Shown: positions 1 to 7,017, numbered from the stretch's first letter. The stretch: 11,340 nucleotides of DNA from DAOQAU01 sp035354275 (GCA_035354275.1 DAOQAU010000052.1:1-11340), one strand, 5' to 3'. Notes: generated by a model from the sequence alone, not told the origin. Translations and numbers: made by a program.

Positions 1-28
1 TTAAAATATGTGAAGTTTTTGAATTTAT

Positions 29-59
29 TTGCTTTTTTTTTCTCATGCTTTGATATAAT
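29..59 (+). promoter_or_regulatory. probable rpsA promoter
   Basis: A perfect TATAAT (54-59) lies about 57 bases before the rpsA ATG. The best -35 candidate is TTGCTT at 29-34 with a long 19-base spacer, so the -35 assignment is weak. The transcript would begin near 66 and carry a leader of about 50 bases, including a small AAGCT/AGCTT hairpin (72-86) and the Shine-Dalgarno GGAGA (105-109). Confidence 0.5.
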
Positions 60-116
60 TAACCAAAGATAAAGCTAAAAAAGCTTGATTAGGACATGCT
101 TATCGGAGAATGGTAA

Positions 117-1268
117 ATGGTTACCAAAGAAAAGGTTTCAGATAATGACTTTGAGGCTTTACTGAAACAGTACGATTATAATTTTAAAAAAGGCGACCTT
201 GTAAAAGGGGTGGTTTTTGCCTACGATTCTGAAGGTGTTATTGTTGATATCGGTTCAAAAACCGCTGCTTTGGTGCCCTCAAGAGAAGCTTCCGTTGATT
301 CTAATGAGCCTGTCGAAAATATTTTAGAAAAAGGTCAAGAATACGAATTTCTTATAATAAAAGAAGAAGACGACGAAGGAAGATTCCTGCTTTCAAGAAG
401 AAAAGTTGACCTTGCATATACATGGAAAGAACTTGAAAAAATCAAAGAAGCCGATGAAATAATCATGGGAACTGTAGCTTCCTGCGTCAAAGGCGGCGTC
501 TTGGTTGATATTTTAGGCGTTAGGGGCTTTGTGCCTTCAAGTCACTTGAGAAGCAAAGAAACCGATTTAAAAGTCGGAGATAAAATTGAATTAAAAATTC
601 TTACCCTTGACAGCCAGCAAAATAATTTTATTCTTTCAAATAAAAAGGTTTTCACAGAAACCGCGGAAGATGCCAAAAAGACAGTGTTTTCACAAATTGA
701 AGTAGGGCAGGTATTAAAAGGCGACGTGGTAAGAATTACAGATTTTGGTGCATTTATTGATATAGGAGGAGTTGACGGACTGCTTCCGCTTTCGCAAATT
801 TCCTGGAGATGGGTTGACCATCCTTCTGATATACTCAAAGTAGGCGACAAAATTGACGTTGAGGTCATCGGCGTTGACCACGACAAACACAGAGTAAGCC
901 TAAGCCTTAAAAATCTTGAAAATGACCCCTGGGTTGAAGCAGAAAAACAAATTCAAGAAGGCGAGCAAAGACAAGGAACTATAACAAGAATTAAACATTT
1001 TGGTGCTTTCGTGGAAATTTTCCAAGGCGTTGAAGCACTTTTGCCTCACCATGAACTTCTTGAATACCAAAATTCAAAAAATTGCATACTGAAAGTCGGC
1101 GACAAAATCAATACAACTATTCTTAAATTTAACCCTACAGACAAAAGAATTGCGCTGAGCGTAAAAGAGTCAAAAGAAGTCTTAAAAGAGCAAGAAACTA
1201 AAGAAGTCAAAAAGCCTAAAGCCAAAAAAGCCAAAGCCGAAGAAGCGATTGAAGAAGAAAAAGAATAA
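117..1268 (+). CDS. rpsA: 30S ribosomal protein S1
   Basis: This is the mRNA-binding protein of the small ribosomal subunit. The 383 residues contain four S1/OB-fold RNA-binding repeats at about 24-95, 113-177, 195-265 and 283-350. The third and fourth carry the classic core (ITDFGAFIDIGGVDGLLPLS and IKHFGAFVEI). A charged Lys/Glu-rich tail (351-383) replaces the fifth and sixth repeats of E. coli S1, so it resembles the shorter S1 proteins of Gram-positive bacteria and cyanobacteria. ATG at 117 is chosen because GGAGA (105-109) lies seven bases upstream; an out-of-frame ATG at 110 opens only a short frame. The gene is monocistronic and converges on rplL, sharing a terminator with it. No frameshift or missing domain is seen. 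Confidence 0.95.
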   Translation: MVTKEKVSDNDFEALLKQYDYNFKKGDLVKGVVFAYDSEGVIVDIGSKTAALVPSREASVDSNEPVENILEKGQEYEFLIIKEEDDEGRFLLSRRKVDLAYTWKELEKIKEADEIIMGTVASCVKGGVLVDILGVRGFVPSSHLRSKETDLKVGDKIELKILTLDSQQNNFILSNKKVFTETAEDAKKTVFSQIEVGQVLKGDVVRITDFGAFIDIGGVDGLLPLSQISWRWVDHPSDILKVGDKIDVEVIGVDHDKHRVSLSLKNLENDPWVEAEKQIQEGEQRQGTITRIKHFGAFVEIFQGVEALLPHHELLEYQNSKNCILKVGDKINTTILKFNPTDKRIALSVKESKEVLKEQETKEVKKPKAKKAKAEEAIEEEKE

Positions 1269-1292
1269 TTGACAGTAATTGCCTAATAATAA

Positions 1293-1322
1293 AAGAGCGG
1301 GTTCAATTTTGAACCCGCTCTT
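1293..1322. terminator. bidirectional intrinsic terminator between rpsA and rplL
   Basis: A perfect 12-bp inverted repeat, AAGAGCGGGTTC (1293-1304) and GAACCCGCTCTT (1311-1322), encloses a six-base AT loop. A T-rich stretch follows on the + side (1323-1334), and an A-rich stretch on the other side (about 1284-1293) gives a T-rich tract on the - strand. It can therefore end both convergent transcripts. Confidence 0.9.
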
Positions 1323-1343
1323 ATCTTTTCTTTTAAAAAAGAG

Positions 1344-1721
1344 CTACTTAATTTCAACAGTAGCACCTGCTTCTTCAAGTTGTTTTTTGATAGCTTCGGC
1401 TTCTTCTTTTTTAATATTTTCTTTAACCGGTTTTGGAGCAGCATCAACCAAGTCTTTAGCTTCTTTTAAGCCAAGTCCTGTGATTGTTCTGACTTCTTTT
1501 AACACAGCAATTTTGTTAGCACCGGCAGATGCCAATACTACAGAAACTTCGCTTGCTACTTCTTCGCCTGCTGCGGGAGCTGCTGCTGCAGGAGCTGCGG
1601 CAACTGCTACAGGAGCTGCTGCTGATACACCGAATTTTTCTTCCATAGCTTTTACTAATTCAGCTGCTTCCAAAAGTGTTAATTTTTCAATTGATTCTAA
1701 AATAGATGTTACGTTACTCAT
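1344..1721 (-). CDS. rplL: 50S ribosomal protein L7/L12
   Basis: This is the stalk protein of the large subunit, which recruits and activates translation GTPases. It has 125 residues, the normal length. The N-terminal dimerisation helix region (about 1-32) is followed by an Ala/Pro-rich flexible hinge (about 34-53), then the C-terminal factor-binding domain with the family signature KIAVLKEVRTITGLGLKEAK (70-89) and APKPVKE. The start has a strong AAGGAG (1729-1734) seven bases upstream. It lies 42 bases behind rplJ, on whose L10 leader its expression should depend. It is not followed by rpoB; the convergent rpsA comes next. Confidence 0.97.
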   Translation of the reverse strand: MSNVTSILESIEKLTLLEAAELVKAMEEKFGVSAAAPVAVAAAPAAAAPAAGEEVASEVSVVLASAGANKIAVLKEVRTITGLGLKEAKDLVDAAPKPVKENIKKEEAEAIKKQLEEAGATVEIK

Positions 1722-1763
1722 GATTTTTCTCCTTTATCTTTTAATAATTTCTAAACTGTTTTA

Positions 1764-2285
1764 CTAAGCACTAAGCTTATCTTTAGCTGCATCTAATGTG
1801 CGTACCAACTGTCCAAGAACCGCATTCATAGAATTTGCGATACCTGAAGCAGGAGAGTTTATGCAGCCAAGCATTTTTGCATAAATTTCTTCTTTTGAAG
1901 GAAGCTCTGCCAATGCTTTTGCTTCTTGCGCGGAAAGAAGTTTTCCGTCCAAAGCCGCTGCAATAATTTCACCTTTTTTAACTTCTTTAATGAAGTCTGA
2001 AAGGGCTTTTGCAGGACTAACCTGGTCTTTAAATCCTAATGCCAAAGCGATAGGACCTTTAAAAACTTCTGTAAGAACTTCAAAATCAGTTCCTTTAGCT
2101 GCAAGTTTAGCCAAAGTGTTTTTTGTTACCGTATAATCGCCATCTTGTTTTTGAAGATTTCTTCTGAGTTTAGTTATCTCTTCAACGCTAAGACCTCTGT
2201 ATTCGGTTACAATCGCAACTTTTGCTTTTTGAAGCTTTTGTTTGATTTGTTCGATTTTGTTTTCCTTAAAGGCTTTTGTTGCCAT
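1764..2285 (-). CDS. rplJ: 50S ribosomal protein L10
   Basis: L10 anchors the L7/L12 dimers to the ribosomal stalk base on 23S rRNA. It has 173 residues, typical for the family. The N-terminal RNA-binding part shows the L10 signature (VAIVTEYRGLSVEEITKLRR at about 23-42, then YTVTKNTLAKLA), and the C-terminal helix that binds L7/L12 is alanine-rich (about 145-173). ATG at 2285 has AAGGAG (2292-2297) six bases upstream. It is the first gene of the rplJ-rplL pair and is preceded by an L10-type leader, so L10 probably represses its own operon. The usual upstream rplK-rplA genes are not in this window. Confidence 0.97.
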   Translation of the reverse strand: MATKAFKENKIEQIKQKLQKAKVAIVTEYRGLSVEEITKLRRNLQKQDGDYTVTKNTLAKLAAKGTDFEVLTEVFKGPIALALGFKDQVSPAKALSDFIKEVKKGEIIAAALDGKLLSAQEAKALAELPSKEEIYAKMLGCINSPASGIANSMNAVLGQLVRTLDAAKDKLSA

Positions 2286-2297
2286 ATTGTGCTCCTT

Positions 2298-2543
2298 TTT
2301 GTTAATTATTCTTGTTTTCGACCTTAAGCTAAAAAAGACTTTGCGTCTTTTCTAAACCGCAAAATCTTACACATCGAAATATTCTATTCGGGCTTAAAAG
2401 GGCTCAAATAAATGTCCCTGTGCCCTTTCGGCTTTCGGGCCCTTCTGCCCTGCTGCCATATCTGCCAGTGTTTGACCTCGGTTAGCGGCTTTTTGAAACA
2501 GATGTTCCGCCTTTAAACTTGTGTACTAACTGTCTGCGGTTGT
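2298..2543 (-). ncRNA. ribosomal protein L10 leader (autoregulatory mRNA leader)
   Basis: Read on the - strand, the region has the conserved L10-leader elements: CCGCAGACAGTTAG (2539-2526) and, further on, GCTAACCGAGGTC (2486-2474). GTTAG pairs with CTAAC and the flanking GAC pairs with GTC across an asymmetric loop, the kink-turn region where L10 (with L7/L12) binds. A GCGG/CCGC pairing lies inside. Further downstream are an AAAGGGC/GCCCTTT hairpin (2397-2428) and a weaker AT-rich hairpin with a T run (about 2331-2355), either of which could be the switching or attenuator element. The leader fills nearly all of the 328-base gap before rplJ and is GC-richer than its surroundings. The L10-binding part is secure; the regulatory output is inferred. 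Confidence 0.85.
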
Positions 2544-2549
2544 AAATTA

Positions 2550-2578
2550 AGACTACCAAAAGCAAATTTAAAAATCAA
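2550..2578 (-). promoter_or_regulatory. candidate rplJ-rplL promoter
   Basis: On the - strand TTGATT (2578-2573) and TAGTCT (2555-2550) are separated by 17 bases. A start near 2543 would place the first L10-leader stem at the very 5' end of the RNA, as expected. Both boxes are imperfect, so this is moderate support only. Confidence 0.4.
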
Positions 2579-2613
2579 TAGCAAAAAATTAAAATGTGAA
2601 CTTTGTTACAAAA

Positions 2614-3165
2614 TTAGAGTTCAAAAGAAGTCGCTTTATCAAGTATTCTATCCGTGCGGTAATAACTGTAATATATCCTTATATCCTGCATAATCTGATA
2701 CCACATATTATAAGTGTTTTTAAAATCCTGCTGATTTTTGTTTATGTAGTGCATCGTAATCAAACCTTCATAAGAGGTAGAAACCCTGTAAATTTCACAC
2801 TGAGTAGGAACATTTCTGTTTCCCTGAACACATCTTGTTGCTATTGAATCGGCATCTGTATATTTAATATATTTATACATCTGGCTTGAATTTTGAAGCT
2901 CCATTTGTGAAGTTGTTCTATCCATAAATAAAGCTGAATTATATTGAAGATCAGGATTTTTATAAGAATGGAAAATAACCGATTTTGTCCAATTTTGATA
3001 AGTCTGTCCTACCGGAACATACTGCAAAATAGCTTCATCGTCCAAAGTTCCGTAATAAACAGAATGCCAGCCTTGATTTGGCGGAAAATCAACCAAAACT
3101 GTTTCATACGCCCATACAACCTGCGCAAGAAACAAACTAATAATAATCAAAAGGATCTTTTTCAT
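2614..3165 (-). CDS. secreted protein of unknown function
   Basis: I do not recognise the family. From the ATG at 3165 the protein has 183 residues. It opens with a clear Sec signal peptide: MKK, a hydrophobic stretch (about 4-18) and a VWA cleavage motif, giving a mature protein from Tyr20. The mature part is rich in Tyr, Asn and Gln and has exactly two cysteines (about 112 and 123) that could form a disulfide in the periplasm or outside the cell. No lipobox, second membrane segment or catalytic motif is visible. A TTG at 3171, six bases after a GAGG sequence, is an alternative start that adds two residues. The start overlaps the end of the nif3-like gene by 29 bases, so it is the last gene of the gmk-coaBC-nif3 operon; that context does not explain its function. 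Confidence 0.85.
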   Translation of the reverse strand: MKKILLIIISLFLAQVVWAYETVLVDFPPNQGWHSVYYGTLDDEAILQYVPVGQTYQNWTKSVIFHSYKNPDLQYNSALFMDRTTSQMELQNSSQMYKYIKYTDADSIATRCVQGNRNVPTQCEIYRVSTSYEGLITMHYINKNQQDFKNTYNMWYQIMQDIRIYYSYYRTDRILDKATSFEL

Positions 3166-3847
3166 CTGCAACTAAAACCTCTATACCCAAAGGTGAAATT
3201 ATTTTATCCAAAGTGTTTAACACAGGATGTTCACTTCCGAAATGCCCGATGTCAATTAATATTATATCACTTTCAAGCGCACTGTGATACTTTATGTCTC
3301 CTGTGACAAGAATATCGGCGCGGATTTTTTGGGCTTCGCCTAAAAAATCCGCGCCGCTGCCTGCGCAAAACGCTATTTTTTTAATTTTTTGAACATTAAA
3401 CTTGTTTACAACTCTCAACATATCAAGATTAAGCCTATCTTTTAAAAGATTTAAAAAATCTTTCAGAAAAATTTCTTCATTTAATTCTACCGCTCTTAAA
3501 AAACTTCCGATTTTTTCAGCAGGAGGCATTTCAAGCAGTGAAATCAATGTGTCGGTGGTTCCACCTTTTGTAGCATCCAAATTTGTATGTGCCGAGTAAA
3601 TCAAAATATTTTTATTAAACTCAAGCGGAATAAAAAACAGCGGATGATGTGAAATTATCAAAGAGCACCCTTTTTCAACAGCCTGATTAATTATGTCTTT
3701 TGTTACGCTAAGACAAAACAAGACTTTGGAAACCTCACTTTCAAAACAATTTTCATAACAAATTTGCCAGCCGGAATTATCCCATTCTTCCTGAAGTTCA
3801 GGTGGTGCAAACTTTTCGATTAAATCGACAATTTCTTTAATTTTCAT
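3137..3847 (-). CDS. Nif3-like dinuclear metal centre protein
   Basis: Member of the NIF3/YbgI family, which forms hexameric toroids with a two-metal site; its biochemical role is unsettled (some databases call it a GTP cyclohydrolase 1 type 2 homologue). From ATG at 3847 it has 236 residues, the short form without the inserted PII-like domain. The metal ligands are visible: the ISHHPLFF His pair (67-68), AHTNLD (His87, Asp91) and, near the C-terminus, DIGHFGSE (His202, Glu206), with the conserved TGDIKYH (172-178) before it. A TTG at 3853 is in frame, but the ATG has an AGAG sequence at proper distance and the TTG does not. The gene overlaps the 3' end of coaBC by 11 bases, indicating translational coupling. 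Confidence 0.92.
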   Translation of the reverse strand: MKIKEIVDLIEKFAPPELQEEWDNSGWQICYENCFESEVSKVLFCLSVTKDIINQAVEKGCSLIISHHPLFFIPLEFNKNILIYSAHTNLDATKGGTTDTLISLLEMPPAEKIGSFLRAVELNEEIFLKDFLNLLKDRLNLDMLRVVNKFNVQKIKKIAFCAGSGADFLGEAQKIRADILVTGDIKYHSALESDIILIDIGHFGSEHPVLNTLDKIISPLGIEVLVADEKDPFDYY

Positions 3848-5045
3848 AAACAATCTCTAAAATTTGTTTCGCTACACATTCTTTTTTGGTGCGGCTTATT
3901 TTTTTTACTTTTAATTTTTTATCTACAATATAAACTTCATTATAATCGCTTGAAAATCCTATATCAGAGCGTGAAATATCATTTGCAACCAAAAAATCAC
4001 AACCTTTTGTTTTAATCTTGGATTTTGCATATTCCAAAACATTTTCGCTTTCTGCGCAAAAACCGATTATTAATTGGTTTTTGCGCCTTTTTAAACCGAT
4101 TTCTTTCAAGATATCCGGATTTTTAACAAGGTCAACACAAATTTCTTCTGCGCTTGTTTTTTTCATTTTTTTATCGGCGATTTTTTTGGCACGGTAATCG
4201 GCAACCGCTGCTGCCATTATAAGGCAGTCTGCTGTTTTGAATTCTTTTTCTACGGCTTTTTGCATATCAAGAGCGGATTCAACCAACCTTACTTGATATG
4301 TACCCCTCACCCCAGCCCTCTCCCGCAAGGGGCGAGGGAGCACTGTTGTAATTAAAACCACTTCAGCACCTTGCTCAAAGGCTTGGTCTGCAAGGGCAAG
4401 TCCCATTTTGCCCGAAGAAAAATTTGAAATAAATCTTACAGCATCAATTTTTTCTCTTGTTCCGCCTGCTGTTATGACAATTTTTTTGCCGTTAAGTTTT
4501 TTTTTAGCCGTTAAAATTTGGACTGTTTTATCCAAAAGCTTATTTAAATCGCATAAACGTCCTGCGCCTTCATATCCGCAGGCAAGATAACCTTCTTCGG
4601 GGGGATAAATATGATAACCTGATTGTTCCAATTTCTCCAAATTTTCTTGAATAATTTTATTTTCCCACATGTTGCAATTCATTGCAGGAGCAAGGATTAT
4701 CGGCTTTTTAAATGCGCATGCAACGGTTGTAAGCAAGTTATCGCAGATTCCCATAGCAAGCTTTGATATGGTGTTTGCACTTGCAGGTGCGATTATAAAA
4801 ATATCGGCATCATCGGCAAGTGAAATATGCTCGGGCGAATAATTTTCATCCTCAAACATATCAACAAAAGCTTTATTTTTGCTCAAAGCCTGAAGGGTAA
4901 GTTTTGTTACAAAATTAAGCGCGCTCGGCGTTGTTACAACCTTAACCTGCGCTCCTTGCTTTTGCAGCATACGGATAAATTCGCACATTTTGTAAGCTGC
5001 GATTCCGCCTGTTATTCCGAGTAAAACTTTTTTTCCTTTGAGCAT
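3837..5045 (-). CDS. coaBC: bifunctional phosphopantothenoylcysteine decarboxylase / phosphopantothenate-cysteine ligase
   Basis: It catalyses two consecutive steps of coenzyme A synthesis: CTP-dependent coupling of 4'-phosphopantothenate to cysteine, then FMN-dependent decarboxylation. The 402 residues show the N-terminal CoaC flavoprotein (1-180) with GGIAAYK (13-19), catalytic His73 in PEHISLADDAD, APAMNCNMW (119-127) and the flap cysteine Cys156. The C-terminal CoaB part (186-402) has ITAGGTREKIDAVRFISNFS, AAAVADYR (278-285), the lysine-rich loop and NPDIL (309-313). Both domains look intact. The oddity is residues about 236-249, encoded by a GC-rich palindromic repeat (4302-4340) that lengthens a CoaB loop. 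The ATG overlaps the gmk stop as TAATG, so the genes are coupled; no rpoZ lies between them, unlike many gmk-rpoZ-coaBC operons. Confidence 0.97.
   Translation of the reverse strand: MLKGKKVLLGITGGIAAYKMCEFIRMLQKQGAQVKVVTTPSALNFVTKLTLQALSKNKAFVDMFEDENYSPEHISLADDADIFIIAPASANTISKLAMGICDNLLTTVACAFKKPIILAPAMNCNMWENKIIQENLEKLEQSGYHIYPPEEGYLACGYEGAGRLCDLNKLLDKTVQILTAKKKLNGKKIVITAGGTREKIDAVRFISNFSSGKMGLALADQAFEQGAEVVLITTVLPRPLRERAGVRGTYQVRLVESALDMQKAVEKEFKTADCLIMAAAVADYRAKKIADKKMKKTSAEEICVDLVKNPDILKEIGLKRRKNQLIIGFCAESENVLEYAKSKIKTKGCDFLVANDISRSDIGFSSDYNEVYIVDKKLKVKKISRTKKECVAKQILEIVYEN
4302..4340. repeat. GC-rich palindromic repeat inserted in frame in coaBC
   Basis: The element begins ACCCCTCACCCCAG and continues with a hairpin: CCCTCTCCC (4316-4324), a GCAA tetraloop, and GGGGCGAGGG (4329-4338), paired over nine positions with one bulged C and one G-T pair. 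It is far GC-richer than the surrounding gene. This sequence type (translating as PLRERAGVRG) is familiar to me as a short palindrome scattered through many unrelated bacterial genomes; that recognition is from memory, not a search. No target duplication is evident. Confidence 0.75.
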
Positions 5046-5623
5046 TAATTTGCCCTTTCCGCGTTAATTATTTTTTCTAGTTCGCCTATTGCTCTTGCAA
5101 TTTCATCATTTATTACAATATAATCAAATTTTGCCGAATTTTTAATTTCAGTTTTAACAAATTCAAGCCTTTTCAAAATAGCCTCTTCACTTTCGGTTTT
5201 TCGGTTTCTGAGCCTGTATTCCAAATCCTCAAACGAAGGCGGTGCAATAAATATCAAAACAGCTTTGGGCATTTTTTCTTTTACCTGAAGCGCGCCTTGT
5301 GTGTCTATTTCCAGTATCAAATCCATTTGATTATTGAGACATTTTTCTATAAAAGCCCTTTTTGTTCCGTAAAGATTATCAGAAAATTCTGCCCATTCAA
5401 GAAATTCATCATTTTCTATTCCTTTAACAAATTCTTCTCTCGTTCTGAAAAAATAGTTTACGCCTTCAACTTCACCTTCTCTTTTGGCTCTTGTAGTATA
5501 GGAAATAGAAAGTTTAAATTCGGGATTCCGCTTCAAAAAACCTTCAATAACAGTTCCTTTGCCTACCCCTGAAGGTCCTGATATGACAAATAATTTCTTG
5601 CGTTTGGCTGAAGAATTTTCCAT
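5045..5623 (-). CDS. gmk: guanylate kinase (GMP kinase)
   Basis: It phosphorylates GMP or dGMP with ATP, supplying GDP for nucleic acids and (p)ppGpp. From ATG at 5623 it has 192 residues, close to the usual length of about 200. The P-loop is GPSGVGKGT (16-24), followed by the GMP-binding segment SISYTTRAKREGEVEGVNYF (39-58) and LEIDTQGALQV (99-109) with the family Asp. A longer reading from a TTG at 5731 would add 36 hydrophobic, non-conserved residues that run through the divergent promoter, so it was rejected. No Shine-Dalgarno precedes the ATG; instead TATAAT ends six bases before it, suggesting a leaderless or nearly leaderless mRNA. It heads the gmk-coaBC-nif3-secreted protein operon. 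Confidence 0.95.
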   Translation of the reverse strand: MENSSAKRKKLFVISGPSGVGKGTVIEGFLKRNPEFKLSISYTTRAKREGEVEGVNYFFRTREEFVKGIENDEFLEWAEFSDNLYGTKRAFIEKCLNNQMDLILEIDTQGALQVKEKMPKAVLIFIAPPSFEDLEYRLRNRKTESEEAILKRLEFVKTEIKNSAKFDYIVINDEIARAIGELEKIINAERAN

Positions 5624-5629
5624 AGACAG

Positions 5630-5683
5630 ATTATACAACAAATGAAAATATATTGAAAATACTATAAAATTTTGTTGTATAAT
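5630..5683. promoter_or_regulatory. symmetrical divergent promoter for gmk operon and histidine kinase
   Basis: A perfect 13-bp inverted repeat, ATTATACAACAAA (5630-5642) and TTTGTTGTATAAT (5671-5683), places a consensus TATAAT on each strand facing outward: 5635-5630 towards gmk and 5678-5683 towards the kinase. The two -35 regions overlap in the middle (TTGAAA 5653-5658 on +, TTTCAA on -, spacers 19 and 17 bases). The kinase side then has a 5' UTR of about 25 bases with a good Shine-Dalgarno. Confidence 0.75.
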
Positions 5684-5716
5684 AATTTTGCAATTTATCA
5701 ATCCGAGGATTTTTGG

Positions 5717-6994
5717 ATGAACAAAAATCAAGAGATAACACAGCGAAATGATTTTGGAACCTTAAGTGAAAAAACACTAAAAGATCAACTTAAAATTGCA
5801 AGAAGCGAAGTTATAAGATATGCCAATAAATTTCTTGAAGCCGAAGAAAAATGGGGCTTTATAAACCTTCTTTTAAAACAACTGAATTCAATTCAAGACA
5901 AAAAACAACTGGGCGAAACTATTTGCAGCGGACTTTTAAAGCTTACTGAAGCACAAATTGTGACTTGCTGCTTTTTTAATCCCGATAAAAATCAAATAAA
6001 TGTCAAATGCATAAATTATAAAAACAAAAAAAAATTAAGCCATATAGAAAAAATAAACAAAAAAATCAAAATTTTTGTACAAAAGACACACGACGTTGAT
6101 AAGATTAAAGAACTTTTTATCTCAATTTCAGAAAAAAATATGATTCTTACCCCAATTACTTATAATGGGACTTTTCTCGGATACATCATCCTTATGAAAG
6201 ATGAACAAGAGTTTTACAAGCAAAATATAAATTTCATAAATATTTTCCCCGAACATATCGCCCTTATTTTAGAAAATATTTCTAATTACGATGAGCTGAA
6301 AGAAAGAAATAAAATTAAAATTCAATTTTTAGCCGGAATTTCCCATGAATTTAAAACCCCGCTCAATTCCATAATAGGTTTTTCTGAAATACTTAAAACA
6401 AAGACCAAAACAAAGGAAAATTATAAATATTTGGAGAATATTTCACAGAGTTCAAAACATCTTCTCGCTTTAATTGAAGATATTTTGGACGTTTCAAAAT
6501 CACAGATGAAAGACCTTGAGCTCAATTACACAAACTTTAGACCAAAGGAGGCTATAAAACAAATTTTGATGGCTTTAGAAGAAAACTGCCGCGAAAAAGA
6601 TGTTGAATTAAAATACACCCTTGCCGATGTTAAAATTTGCGCTGATATTAAAAGATTTCGACAACTTATTTACAACCTGGTTTCAAATGCCATAAAGTTC
6701 AACAAAAAAAACGGCAAAGTAAATGTCCTGACTTATACCAAAGATGATTTTTTCTTTTTTGAAGTCTCTGACACAGGTGACGGCATAAGCAAAAACGATT
6801 ATGCAAAAATATTTGATTTCTTTTCTCAGGTAAACAGAAGTCAACTTAAACGCCAACTGGGCTCAGGTATCGGACTTGCGCTTTGCAAAAAAATAACCGA
6901 TGCTCACAGAGGACAAATAGATTTTGAATCCAGAATTAAAAAAGGCAGCCGCTTTTGGTTTTGTATTCCGAGCGAAAAACCAGCCCGTAAATAA
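5717..6994 (+). CDS. cytoplasmic GAF-domain sensor histidine kinase
   Basis: A two-component histidine kinase of 425 residues with no membrane segment or signal peptide, so it should sense an internal signal. A helical, probably coiled-coil start (about 15-60) leads to a GAF-like sensor domain (about 60-185). HisKA follows with phosphoacceptor His210 in SHEFKTPLNSIIGFSEIL, then the HATPase_c domain with N box NLVSNAIKFN (320-329), G1 box DTGDGIS (352-358), F box FDFFSQ (366-371) and G2 box GSGIGLAL (382-389). All catalytic motifs are intact. ATG at 5717 is preferred over an in-frame TTG at 5672 because GAGGA (5705-5709) sits seven bases upstream and the TTG lies inside the promoter. There is no receiver domain and no response regulator in the window, so it is an orphan here. 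It converges on holA with a 23-base gap and no obvious terminator. The ligand is unknown. Confidence 0.92.
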   Translation: MNKNQEITQRNDFGTLSEKTLKDQLKIARSEVIRYANKFLEAEEKWGFINLLLKQLNSIQDKKQLGETICSGLLKLTEAQIVTCCFFNPDKNQINVKCINYKNKKKLSHIEKINKKIKIFVQKTHDVDKIKELFISISEKNMILTPITYNGTFLGYIILMKDEQEFYKQNINFINIFPEHIALILENISNYDELKERNKIKIQFLAGISHEFKTPLNSIIGFSEILKTKTKTKENYKYLENISQSSKHLLALIEDILDVSKSQMKDLELNYTNFRPKEAIKQILMALEENCREKDVELKYTLADVKICADIKRFRQLIYNLVSNAIKFNKKNGKVNVLTYTKDDFFFFEVSDTGDGISKNDYAKIFDFFSQVNRSQLKRQLGSGIGLALCKKITDAHRGQIDFESRIKKGSRFWFCIPSEKPARK

Positions 6995-7017
6995 CCCTAA
7001 AAAGTTGCCAAAGCCCC

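Noticed and set aside
110..145. Short upstream reading frame starting at ATG 110, overlapping the rpsA start
   Set aside because: GGAGA directly abuts this ATG, too close for initiation, and it encodes only 11 codons; spacing fits the rpsA ATG at 117.
1279..1767. Plus-strand open frame of 162 codons opposite rplL
   Set aside because: It is the antisense shadow of rplL (low-complexity Ala/Ser-rich product), begins at a non-ATG codon next to the terminator and has no ribosome site.
2331..2355. Rho-independent terminator in the L10 leader (AAAAGAC/GTCTTTT)
   Set aside because: The stem is short and nearly all A-T, and the T run is part of the stem itself; it stays a weak attenuator candidate and is not annotated separately.
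5044..5048. Missing rpoZ between gmk and coaBC as a deletion
   Set aside because: The TAATG stop/start overlap is a normal coupled junction, and rpoZ is located elsewhere in many lineages; nothing indicates loss.
5672..5716. TTG start for the histidine kinase adding 15 residues
   Set aside because: The TTG lies within the promoter -10 region; ATG 5717 has a well-spaced GAGGA.
5624..5731. N-terminal extension of gmk by 36 residues from a TTG at 5731
   Set aside because: The extension runs through the divergent promoter, has no family conservation, and the P-loop sits at its normal distance from the ATG at 5623.
5045..6994. A nucleotide second-messenger system formed by gmk and the sensor kinase
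   Set aside because: No synthetase, hydrolase or effector gene is present; adjacency and a shared promoter alone do not support it.
6995..7017. Terminator between the histidine kinase and holA
   Set aside because: The 23-base convergent gap shows no inverted repeat with a T run on either strand.
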